From: Collinsella aerofaciens ATCC 25986
GTDB taxonomy: Bacteria; Actinomycetota; Coriobacteriia; Coriobacteriales; Coriobacteriaceae
Length of the DNA stretch: 64,000 bases
Direction of reading: 5' to 3'
NCBI RefSeq assembly: GCF_010509075.1
Contig: NZ_CP048433.1
Location: 1,922,001 to 1,986,000, forward strand
Numbering within the stretch: position 1 is the first letter of the stretch; each line of letters starts with the position of its first letter. The notes beneath the pieces are model-generated. The model had not been told where the DNA came from. It did not search any database and saw nothing but the letters and a program-made list of their open reading frames with translations. The position numbers and the translations under genes were made by a program. Of the stretch, positions 16,249-23,913 are shown piece by piece.

Positions 16249-19026
16249 ATGATTCTCAACGGACCGGGGATTAGCTACACCGAGCCCGACATCGGTTCGG
16301 AGTTCGTGCCGCCGCTGCCGGAGCATCCGCGCGAGGCCATCGTCAAGCTGTGCGAGCACTGCACCAACCGTCTGCTGCATCGCGACGAGCTGTTGGGCTA
16401 CGAGTACTGGTCGTTTGCCGAGGCCGCGACCGACGAGCAGGCCGAAGTGCTCTGCAAGATGAAGATGCGCCGTCCCTATACGCTGCCCGAGATGGCCAAG
16501 CTCACCGGCATGCCCGAGGCCGATATCGAGAAGATGCTCGACGACATGAGCTACACGGGTCTGCTCGAGTACAACTGGGAAAACCCCGAGCGCGCCAAGC
16601 AGTGGGTGCTGCCCATGCTGGTGCCGGGTTCCGCTGAGTTCCTCAACATGCGCGTGAGCCAGCTCGAGGAGCACCCGGTCTATGCCAAGTTCTTTGAGCA
16701 GGCGTCCAAGGGACCGCTGTCCAAGGCCACGCCGATGGTGCCGCCCGGAGGCGCCGGTATCGGCATGCATGTCATTCCGGTCGAGAAGGCTATCGATGCT
16801 TCGAGCACCTCGGTGCCGATCGAGCATATCGAGCATTGGCTCGACAAATACGATGGCAAATATGCCGCTAGCACCTGCAGCTGCCGCGCGAGCCGTCGCG
16901 TGATGGGTGAGGGCTGCGCCGACGACCCGGCCGATTGGTGTATCGCCGTGGGTGATATGGCCGACTACGTGGTCGAAACCGATCGTGGCCATTACGTGAC
17001 CCGCGACGAGGTTTACGACATCCTGCGCCAGGCCGAGGACAACGGCTTTGTGCACCAGATCACCAATATCGACGGCGAGAACAAGATCTTCGCCATCTGC
17101 AACTGCAACGTCAACGTGTGCTACGCCCTGCGCACCTCGCAGCTGTTCAACACGCCCAACCTGTCGCGCTCGGCCTATGTCGCCAAGGTCGAGAAGGACA
17201 AGTGCGTGGCCTGCGGTCGCTGCGTTGAGGTGTGTCCGGCCGGCGCCGCCAAGCTGGGCCAGAAGCTCTGCAGCAAAAAGGCCGGCGGACAGGTGCCCGA
17301 GTATCCGCGCCAGGAGCTGCCCGATGCCACCAAGTGGGACCACACCAAGTGGTCGCCCAACTACCGCAACGACAACCGCATCGAGACGCATGAGTCCGGC
17401 ACCGCTCCCTGCAAGACGGCCTGCCCCGCGCACGTTGCCGTTCAGGGCTATTTGAAGCTCGCGGCTCAGGGTCGCTACGACGAGGCCCTAGCACTCATTA
17501 AGCGCGAGAATCCGCTGCCCGCTATCTGCGGCCGTGTGTGCAACCGCCGCTGTGAGGATGCCTGCACTCGCGGCCGTGTGGACGCCGCCGTGGCTATCGA
17601 CGAGGTCAAGAAGTTCATCGCTCAGCGCGATCTGGATGCCGCGACCCGCTATGTCCCGCACGTGGTGACGCCGACGCGCGCTGGCGGTTTCGATCAGAAG
17701 ATCGCCATCATCGGTGCCGGTCCGGCCGGCCTGTCCTGCGCTTTCTACCTGGCCGAGAAGGGCTACAAACCTGTCGTGTTCGAGAAGAACGAGCGCCCGG
17801 GCGGCATGCTCACCTACGGCATTCCCAGCTTTAAGCTGCAGAAGGACGTCATTGAGGCCGAGGTCGAGGTCATTCGCCTGATGGGTGCCGAGTTTCGCTA
17901 TGGCGTGGAAGTCGGTCGCGACGTGACGCTCGACGAGCTGCGCGCGCAGGGCTTTAAGGCCTTCTACGTTGCCATTGGCTGCCAGGGCGGCCGCCTTGCC
18001 GGCATTCCGGGCGAGAGTGCCGAGGACGTGACCGTGGCCGTCGACTTCCTTCGCGAGGTTAACAGCGGCAAGATCGATACCCTGTCCGGCTGCACCATTG
18101 TGGTGGGCGGCGGCAACGTGGCCATCGACGTTGCCCGCAACGCCTGCCGTCTGGGTTCCGAGCACGTTGAGATGTTCTGCCTGGAGAGCGAGGCCCAGAT
18201 GCCCGCGAGCGAGGAGGAGCGTCGCGAGGCCATCGAGGATGGCGCGCACATCAGCTGCGGTTGGGGCCCCAAGGAAGTTCACCTGGACGAGGCCGGTCGT
18301 GTGTGCGGCATAACCTTTAAGCGCTGCACGCGTGTCTTTGACGACGAGGGCCGTTTTGCGCCCGAGTACGACGAGAACGATCTGCGCCGTGTCGATGCCG
18401 ACCGTGTCGTCATGTCGATTGGCCAGTCCATTGTGTGGGGCGACCTGCTGGCTGGCTCCAAGGTGGAGCTCGGCCGCGGCCAGGGTGCCCTTGCCGATCC
18501 CCAGACCTACCAGACCGCCGAGCCAGACATCTTTGTGGGCGGCGACGTCTACACCGGTCCGAGCTTTGCCATCGATGCCATCGCCGCCGGCCACGAGGCC
18601 GCCGTGTCCATCCATCGCTTTGTGCAGCCGGGATCCACGCTCACCATCGGCCGCAATCAGCGCCGCTACACCGCGCTCGACCGCGACGACGTTGTGCTCG
18701 AGAGCTACGACAACGCGAGCCGCGAGGTTGCCCACGTGGACCGCGAGCGCGAGAAGGCCGCGCCGTTTAGCGAGTATGTTGAGACCTTTACCGAAGAGCA
18801 GGTGCGCGCCGAGACCGCCCGCTGCCTGGGTTGCGGTGCCTCGATCGTCGACCCCAACAAGTGCATCGGCTGCGGCCTGTGCACCACCAAGTGCGCGTTC
18901 GACGCCATCCATCTGGATCGCGACCGCCCCGAGTGCTCCACGATGGTCAAATACGAGCAAAAGCTCCCAAGCCTCGGCAAGTACGCGCTCAAGCGCGCCA
19001 TCAAGATTAAGTTCGGTCGCAAGTAA
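16249..19026 (+). CDS. Fe-S/FAD oxidoreductase with GltD-like core
   Basis: A 925-residue fusion. Residues 1-310 are an unusual N-terminal domain with CEHC, a winged-helix-like stretch (YTLPEMAKLTGMPEADIEKM) and cysteine clusters (CSCRASRRVMGEGC; CNCNVNVCYALR). A [4Fe-4S] ferredoxin motif CVACGRCVEVC starts at 319. Next comes the GltD-type core: CKTACPAHV, ICGRVCNRRCEDAC, FAD site GAGPAGLSC at 489, NADPH site GGGNVAIDVAR at 620. A second ferredoxin motif CIGCGLCTTKC starts at 872. It probably moves electrons between NAD(P)H and another carrier; substrate unknown. Start at 16249 follows gagaaggga; an ATG at 16150 would overlap the second operator. Confidence 0.87.
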   Translation: MILNGPGISYTEPDIGSEFVPPLPEHPREAIVKLCEHCTNRLLHRDELLGYEYWSFAEAATDEQAEVLCKMKMRRPYTLPEMAKLTGMPEADIEKMLDDMSYTGLLEYNWENPERAKQWVLPMLVPGSAEFLNMRVSQLEEHPVYAKFFEQASKGPLSKATPMVPPGGAGIGMHVIPVEKAIDASSTSVPIEHIEHWLDKYDGKYAASTCSCRASRRVMGEGCADDPADWCIAVGDMADYVVETDRGHYVTRDEVYDILRQAEDNGFVHQITNIDGENKIFAICNCNVNVCYALRTSQLFNTPNLSRSAYVAKVEKDKCVACGRCVEVCPAGAAKLGQKLCSKKAGGQVPEYPRQELPDATKWDHTKWSPNYRNDNRIETHESGTAPCKTACPAHVAVQGYLKLAAQGRYDEALALIKRENPLPAICGRVCNRRCEDACTRGRVDAAVAIDEVKKFIAQRDLDAATRYVPHVVTPTRAGGFDQKIAIIGAGPAGLSCAFYLAEKGYKPVVFEKNERPGGMLTYGIPSFKLQKDVIEAEVEVIRLMGAEFRYGVEVGRDVTLDELRAQGFKAFYVAIGCQGGRLAGIPGESAEDVTVAVDFLREVNSGKIDTLSGCTIVVGGGNVAIDVARNACRLGSEHVEMFCLESEAQMPASEEERREAIEDGAHISCGWGPKEVHLDEAGRVCGITFKRCTRVFDDEGRFAPEYDENDLRRVDADRVVMSIGQSIVWGDLLAGSKVELGRGQGALADPQTYQTAEPDIFVGGDVYTGPSFAIDAIAAGHEAAVSIHRFVQPGSTLTIGRNQRRYTALDRDDVVLESYDNASREVAHVDREREKAAPFSEYVETFTEEQVRAETARCLGCGASIVDPNKCIGCGLCTTKCAFDAIHLDRDRPECSTMVKYEQKLPSLGKYALKRAIKIKFGRK

Positions 19027-19056
19027 GTAGCCATAACGGGAACGGCGGAAGAAAAA

Positions 19057-19485
19057 GTGCATGAATTGGGGATCGTTTACCACATCATTCGCGATGTCGA
19101 GAACGTGGCGCGCGCTCATGGCGTGCGTCGCGTTTCGAGCGTGACGTTGCTGCTGGGCGAGGTCTCGGGCGTCGTTCCCGACTTGCTGCTCGACGCTTGG
19201 CGCTGGGCGGTAGATAAAAAGCCCATCGCGCAGGGCGCGGAGCTTGTTGTGGAGCCCGTCGAGGCTGTGACGCATTGCGAGGCGTGTAGCTGCGACTACG
19301 CGACGGTCGAGCACGGCAAGACCTGTCCCCATTGCGGTAGCGGCGAGACATACCTGCTGCAGGGCCAGGAGGTCATGATCAAGCAGATCGAGACCCCCGA
19401 CGAGGACCCGGCAGACGCTGTCCCCGACGGTCCTTCCGACGTCCCCGACGCCGTCGACGCCGCCAACCCCCTCCACATCGCCTAG
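19057..19485 (+). CDS. hypA: HypA-like nickel metallochaperone
   Basis: A 142-residue protein starting with GTG and the HypA hallmark MHELGIV, whose His2 and Glu3 bind nickel. The zinc site is CEAC ... CPHC (about residues 72-95). The family is normally about 115 residues; here an acidic Asp/Pro/Ala tail of about 25 residues is added. It starts 30 nt after the oxidoreductase stop, so the two are probably cotranscribed. HypA inserts nickel into NiFe hydrogenase or urease, but no hydrogenase or other hyp genes are seen nearby. Confidence 0.88.
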   Translation: MHELGIVYHIIRDVENVARAHGVRRVSSVTLLLGEVSGVVPDLLLDAWRWAVDKKPIAQGAELVVEPVEAVTHCEACSCDYATVEHGKTCPHCGSGETYLLQGQEVMIKQIETPDEDPADAVPDGPSDVPDAVDAANPLHIA

Positions 19486-19497
19486 GATTCCCTATAA

Positions 19498-19562
19498 GTT
19501 GCGGTGAAATAGTTCCTAAATTCAGCCTTCTGGCTCTTAAACAAGAACTATTCCACCGCAAC
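19498..19562. repeat. Intergenic palindrome, family C copy 2
   Basis: Arms of 18 bp (gttgcggtgaaatagttc at 19498-19515; complement at 19545-19562) with one mismatch and a 29-nt loop, the same loop length as copy 1. It lies 12 nt after hypA. The rest of 19563-19890 is AT-rich and holds the PTS promoter region. Confidence 0.85.
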
Positions 19563-19814
19563 TATTTTGAGTGGTTTCATAAATCATAAGTCACGAAAAT
19601 AGTCAAGCCATGTCTGTTTAAACAAAATAGCGGCAGTACAAGCGCATTCGCGCTTGCCTAAAATCGATATTAATGAACAGCCTGCTTGTATCTGTAAAAT
19701 GCATGGCTTGATGAGCGACGCCTTGTCGTGTAATGAGTCAAAAAGCAGTAACGTAATCAACTTGTAACAAACCTAGACGTTTAAACAAATAATCCAACCT
19801 TTTGCGGATTTAGC

Positions 19815-19820
19815 TATAAT
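19815..19820 (+). promoter_or_regulatory. Candidate -10 box of the mannose PTS operon
   Basis: A perfect TATAAT lies in an AT-rich region 71 nt before the first PTS gene. No good -35 hexamer is present 16-18 nt upstream, which would suit an activator-dependent promoter. No sigma-54 type -24/-12 pair was seen. Confidence 0.4.
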
Positions 19821-19890
19821 TCCACAAACCAAACAGCTATACTCCTTTCATGTCGTGTAGGAAATACGTAGACAAAAAGGAGGTTATGTG

Positions 19891-20880
19891 ATGGTAAGTA
19901 TTGTTCTTGCTAGCCACGGGGACTTGGCAGCTGGAATCAAGCAGACGGGCTCGATGGTCTTTGGCGATCAGCCGTCTGTTGCCGTGGTCTCGCTCGAGCC
20001 GAGCATGGGGCCCGACGACTTCCGTGCCAAGGTCGAGGAAGCAATCGCTTCCTTCGAAGACCAGGAGCAGGTGCTCTTCCTCGTTGATCTGTGGGGCGGC
20101 ACGCCGTTCAACCAGATCAGCGGGCTCATCGAGGGCCACGATTCCTGGGCTATCGTCACCGGTGTCAACCTGCCTATGCTCATCGAGGCATATTCGCAGC
20201 GCTTTGACGCAAAGAACACTGCACATGCGATCGCAAAACATCTCGTGACTGAGGCTAAGGCTGGCGTGCGTGTCAAGCCCGAGTCTCTGGAGCCCGAGGA
20301 GAAGAAGCCGGCTGCGGCCGCCGCTGCTCCTGCAGGCGCCATCCCTCCGGGAACGGTCATCGGCGATGGGCACATCAAGATCGCCCACGTCCGTATCGAC
20401 ACCCGTCTGCTTCATGGTCAGGTGGCCACCACGTGGACCAAGCAGATCAACCCCAACCGCATCATCGTGGTTTCCGACGGCGTTGCTCACGACGAGCTCC
20501 GCAAGACCATGATCGAGCAGGCTGCCCCTCCGGGAGTCCATGCCAACGTCGTGCCCATCAAGAAGATGGCCGAGGTCGTCAAGGACACGCGCTTTGGTGA
20601 CACCAAGGCCATGCTGCTCTTTGAGAACCCGCAGGATCTGCTCAAGGCCATCGAGGCCGGTGTCGACATCAAGGAAGTCAACATCGGTTCCATGGCTCAC
20701 TCCAAGGGCAAGGTCGTCGTCACCAACGCCGTCGCTATGGGCGATGATGACGTCAAGACTCTCGAGGCCCTCAAGGCCAAGGGCGTCAAGTTCGAGGTCC
20801 GCAAGGTTCCTTCGGATTCCTCCGAGGATCTCGACGCCATGTTGAAGAAAGCTAAGGCCGAACTGGCCGCTCAAGCATAG
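19891..20880 (+). CDS. manX: PTS mannose-family EIIAB component
   Basis: A 329-residue cytoplasmic phosphotransfer protein. The EIIA domain (about 1-130) carries the phosphorylated His9 (VLASHGDLAAG). An Ala/Pro-rich hinge (about 132-155) leads to the EIIB domain with its phosphorylated His175 (RIDTRLLHGQV). Fusion of IIA and IIB with a flexible linker is typical of mannose-type systems. Excellent RBS aaaggagg; I prefer the ATG at 19891 over the adjoining GTG. It is followed by IIC after 18 nt. Sugar specificity cannot be read from sequence; mannose, glucose, glucosamine or related hexoses are possible. Confidence 0.95.
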   Translation: MVSIVLASHGDLAAGIKQTGSMVFGDQPSVAVVSLEPSMGPDDFRAKVEEAIASFEDQEQVLFLVDLWGGTPFNQISGLIEGHDSWAIVTGVNLPMLIEAYSQRFDAKNTAHAIAKHLVTEAKAGVRVKPESLEPEEKKPAAAAAAPAGAIPPGTVIGDGHIKIAHVRIDTRLLHGQVATTWTKQINPNRIIVVSDGVAHDELRKTMIEQAAPPGVHANVVPIKKMAEVVKDTRFGDTKAMLLFENPQDLLKAIEAGVDIKEVNIGSMAHSKGKVVVTNAVAMGDDDVKTLEALKAKGVKFEVRKVPSDSSEDLDAMLKKAKAELAAQA

Positions 20881-20898
20881 TAAAGGAGGGTCCGATAC

Positions 20899-21717
20899 AT
20901 GTCTGCAATCACTATTCTGCTTGTTGCGATTGTCGCGTTGCTTGCCGGTATGGAAGGCATTCTGGATGAGTTCCAGTTCCATCAGCCGCTCGTGGCATGC
21001 ACGCTTATCGGTCTCGTAACCGGTCACCTTCAGGAGGGCATCCTCCTGGGCGGTTCGCTCCAGATGATGGCCCTTGGCTGGGCTAACGTCGGCGCCGCTG
21101 TCGCGCCTGACGCCGCTCTGGCCTCGGTCGCTTCTTCGATCATCATGGTGCTCGCCCTCAACGGTGGCGCCACCGATTCGGCCAAGGCCGTTACCACCGC
21201 TATCGCCGTCGCCGTCCCGCTGTCGGTCGCTGGTCTGTTCCTGACCATGATCTGCCGTACCATTGCTACCGCTATCGCTCACGCCATGGACGGTTGCGCC
21301 GAGAAGGGCGACTTCTCCGGCATCGAGCGCTGGCAGTATGCTGCCATCCTCATGCAGGGCCTTCGTATCGCCATCCCGGCAGTGCTTCTGTGCGTCATCC
21401 CGGCCGAGGCCGTTACCAACGCGCTTAACGCTATGCCCGACTGGCTGTCCGGCGGCATGGCTGTCGGCGGCGGCATGGTCGCTTCCGTCGGTTACGCCAT
21501 GGTCATCAACATGATGGCCACCAAGGAGACCTGGCCGTTCTTCGTCCTCGGCTTTGTCCTTGCTGCCATCCCTCAGCTCACGCTGATCGCCCTTGGTCTC
21601 ATCGGCATCTCCCTTGCCCTCATCTACCTTGGCCTTAAGGATCTGGCCAAGCAGGGTGGCGGCATGGGCGGTGGCTCCGGCGACCCGCTCGGCGACATTC
21701 TGAACGATTACGAGTAG
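20899..21717 (+). CDS. manY: PTS mannose-family EIIC component
   Basis: A 272-residue membrane permease subunit with six or more hydrophobic segments and the family signature near residues 50-75 (GGSLQMMALGWANVGAA). It forms the sugar channel with EIID. RBS aaaggaggg lies upstream. It sits 18 nt after EIIAB and 16 nt before EIID in one operon. Confidence 0.95.
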   Translation: MSAITILLVAIVALLAGMEGILDEFQFHQPLVACTLIGLVTGHLQEGILLGGSLQMMALGWANVGAAVAPDAALASVASSIIMVLALNGGATDSAKAVTTAIAVAVPLSVAGLFLTMICRTIATAIAHAMDGCAEKGDFSGIERWQYAAILMQGLRIAIPAVLLCVIPAEAVTNALNAMPDWLSGGMAVGGGMVASVGYAMVINMMATKETWPFFVLGFVLAAIPQLTLIALGLIGISLALIYLGLKDLAKQGGGMGGGSGDPLGDILNDYE

Positions 21718-21733
21718 GAGGGGAGTGATACAT

Positions 21734-22654
21734 ATGGCAGAGAACAAGATTCAGCTCACCAAGGCTGACCGCAAGAAGGTTTGCTTCCGTCATCAGTTCC
21801 TTCAGGGCTCGTGGAACTACGAGCGTATGCAGAACGGCGGCTGGTGCTTCGCAATGATCCCTGCGATCAAGAAGCTCTACACCAGCAAGGATGACCAGAT
21901 TACCGCTCTTAAGCGCCACCTGGAGTTCTATAACACCCACCCCTATGTTTCCGCCCCCGTCATTGGCGTTACCCTCGCTCTCGAGGAGGAGCGCGCCAAC
22001 GGTGCCCCGATTGACGACGTCGCCATTCAGGGCGTCAAGGTCGGTATGATGGGCCCGCTCGCCGGCGTCGGCGACCCCGTCTTCTGGTTCACCCTTCGCC
22101 CGATTCTGGGCGCTCTGGGCGCTTCCCTGGCCATGTCCGGCAGCATCGTCGGTCCGCTGCTGTTCTTCTTCGCGTGGAACATCATCCGTTACGCTTTCCT
22201 GTGGTACACGCAGGAGTTTGGCTACAAGGTCGGCTCCTCCATCGCCAAGGACCTCTCCGGTGGTCTGATGGGCAAGGTCACCGAGGGCGCTTCCATCTTG
22301 GGTATGTTCATCATCGGCGCCCTGGTCGAGCGCTGGGTGTCCATTTCCTTCACCCCGATCGTCTCCACGGTCAAGCAGTCTGCTGGCGCCTTTATCGACT
22401 GGGCTAGCCTGCCCTCCGGTTCCGAGGGTATCAAGGAAGCGCTGACGATGTACAACTCCGTCGGTGCTACCGCCCTTGATCAGATGAAGGTCACCACGCT
22501 TCAGGCCAACCTCGATCAGCTCATCCCCGGCCTTGCCGCCGTGTGCCTGACCCTGCTGGTCTGCAAGCTCCTCAAGAAGAAGGTCAGCCCGATCGTCATC
22601 ATCCTGGCTCTCTTCGCCGTCGGCATCATCGGTCGCTTCTGCGGCTTCATGTAA
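21734..22654 (+). CDS. manZ: PTS mannose-family EIID component
   Basis: A 306-residue membrane subunit unique to the mannose family. It begins with a long cytoplasmic N-terminus (FRHQFLQGSWNYERMQNGGW, typical of EIID), followed by GPLAGVGDPVFWFTLRPI and several membrane segments, ending near the membrane (VGIIGRFCGFM). RBS aggagggg precedes the ATG at 21734; an in-frame codon at 21725 is too close to it. Last of the three PTS genes. Confidence 0.95.
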   Translation: MAENKIQLTKADRKKVCFRHQFLQGSWNYERMQNGGWCFAMIPAIKKLYTSKDDQITALKRHLEFYNTHPYVSAPVIGVTLALEEERANGAPIDDVAIQGVKVGMMGPLAGVGDPVFWFTLRPILGALGASLAMSGSIVGPLLFFFAWNIIRYAFLWYTQEFGYKVGSSIAKDLSGGLMGKVTEGASILGMFIIGALVERWVSISFTPIVSTVKQSAGAFIDWASLPSGSEGIKEALTMYNSVGATALDQMKVTTLQANLDQLIPGLAAVCLTLLVCKLLKKKVSPIVIILALFAVGIIGRFCGFM

Positions 22655-22710
22655 GCACGCTTCGGCTTAAGACCGAGAATTGCTAGGCAAGGGCTTTTGA
22701 GCCATTGAAA

Positions 22711-22747
22711 CGGACCGCACCCGGTGGGTACACTGGATGCGGTCCGA
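22711..22747 (+). terminator. Terminator or attenuator between EIID and the DUF956 gene
   Basis: Arms cggaccgca / tgcggtccg with a 19-nt loop, followed by attgtttta. It would lower expression of the following gene relative to the PTS genes. Confidence 0.7.
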
Positions 22748-22774
22748 TTGTTTTATTTGGAGGGCGAGGCGCGC

Positions 22775-23173
22775 ATGGCGCAATCTCAGAACAGCACGGT
22801 CGATCTGGCAACGCCGGCAACCTGCCTGATGGGGCTTACCAGCCACGGTAACGTGATGGTGGGCAATAAGGCGTTCGAGTATTACAACGAGCGCAATCCC
22901 GAGGATTATATTCAAATCCCGTGGGACGAGGTCGACTATATTGCCGCCGAGGTTTTACGCGGCACCAAGAAGATCACGCGTTTTGCCATCTTCACCAAGG
23001 ACAACGGTCACTTTACGTTTTCGACGCGCGACGACAAAGAGACGCTTCGTGCTGTCCGTAAGTACGTCGACGAGGATAAGCTCGTGCGTTCGCCCGACTT
23101 TATCGATGTGACTGCCAAGGGCGCCAAGAGCATCCCCTCCGTTATCAAAAACCTCTTCCACAAAGGCAACTAG
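22775..23173 (+). CDS. DUF956 (ManO-like) protein
   Basis: A 132-residue protein matching the DUF956 family, which regularly follows mannose-type PTS genes and is often called ManO. Recognisable parts are DLATPATCLMGLTSHGNVMVG, given here only as its start DLATPATC, and IPWDEVDYIAAEVL; the fold is probably PH-like. It is thought to have a regulatory role in the PTS operon. Strong RBS ggagggcgagg. The hairpin before it suggests differential expression. Confidence 0.85.
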   Translation: MAQSQNSTVDLATPATCLMGLTSHGNVMVGNKAFEYYNERNPEDYIQIPWDEVDYIAAEVLRGTKKITRFAIFTKDNGHFTFSTRDDKETLRAVRKYVDEDKLVRSPDFIDVTAKGAKSIPSVIKNLFHKGN

Positions 23174-23192
23174 TCGTTGGGTAGTCGTTGGG

Positions 23193-23375
23193 GAAATATC
23201 ATCCCGGTTTGAGCGCCTATTCTGGGATGCAGTTTCCGGAACAGGCTCAATTGGGAAACCATATCCCGTTTCGAGCTCAAATTCCGGGCCGTAGTTTCCT
23301 AGAGAGGCCCCATCCGGAAAGCCCGTCCCAGATTTCGTCTGGATAGTGGGACACGCTTTCCGGAAGGCTGTTCCA
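23193..23375. repeat. Three tandem degenerate palindromic units, family E
   Basis: Units start at 23193, 23253 and 23315, a period of 60-62 bp. Each begins ggaaa and contains a complementary tttcc about 40 bp further on; the first two also share atcccg, tttgagc/tttcgagc and gtttcc. Similarity between units is moderate. They lie between the ManO-like gene and the tRNA. Confidence 0.65.
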
Positions 23376-23442
23376 CCGTAACTTCGAAGAGTGGCTATGC
23401 GCTGCATGGCGGTGGCGCAAATCTGCTACACTAGTACAACAT

Positions 23443-23518
23443 GCCTCCGTAGCTCAGGGGATAGAGCACCGCTCTCCTAAAGCGGGTGTCGTGCGTTCGA
23501 ATCGCACCGGGGGCACCA
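23443..23518 (+). tRNA. tRNA-Arg (anticodon CCT)
   Basis: A 76-nt cloverleaf with encoded CCA. Acceptor gcctccg/cgggggc (one G-T pair), D arm gctc/gagc, anticodon stem ccgct/agcgg with loop ctcctaa (anticodon cct), T arm gtgcg/cgcac with loop ttcgaat. It reads AGG codons. The 3' half from the anticodon loop onward is the attachment site of the mobile island. Confidence 0.97.
23474..23491 (+). other. attL core of the tRNA-Arg island
   Basis: The 18 bases ctcctaaagcgggtgtcg, in the anticodon loop and stem of tRNA-Arg, are repeated exactly at 35740-35757. Beyond the core, the tRNA 3' end continues to match the right copy imperfectly up to cgggggcaccagaag. Confidence 0.9.
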
Positions 23519-23527
23519 GAAGAAATT

Positions 23528-23559
23528 GCAGGTCAGACGGTATAAATCGTCTGACCTGC
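23528..23559 (+). terminator. Terminator after tRNA-Arg
   Basis: Perfect 12-bp arms gcaggtcagacg / cgtctgacctgc around gtataaat, followed by ttctgtat. It lies just inside the island, so the element carries the terminator for the restored tRNA. Confidence 0.8.
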
Positions 23560-23591
23560 TTCTGTATAAATAGGGCTAAATAGACGATAGA

Positions 23592-23666
23592 GGGGTGAAA
23601 AAGGGGTGAAAGAAAGTTCTATGATGAAAACAGCTCGCCTACATATTTCACTCCGATATTTCACCC
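23592..23666. other. Left-end GGGTGAAA boxes (candidate integrase arm sites)
   Basis: ggggtgaaa occurs at 23592 and 23603, and inverted forms tttcactc at 23646 and tttcaccc at 23659. Related boxes lie near the right end at 35579-35632. The remainder of 23667-23913 has no visible gene. Confidence 0.5.
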
Positions 23667-23913
23667 AAATATCCGGTTTCCAACCCTTCCCACAGCCTAC
23701 GGGCTTATAAGAAGCCCTTCGGCCATGGAAAGCGTTGAAAACCTAGGGTGACGTTGCTGTGAGATGGGCGAGTTTCCAACAGCCCCCGGCGTCTTCGGGT
23801 TTCGCCTGGGACCCTGCGACACCGTGGACCGTTGAAAACTCGCCCTTCCGCTTGGAAGAGGGCTTTTACCCCTTAAAATTGTCCGAAAGTGACAACGACG
23901 CAGGAGGTCCGGT

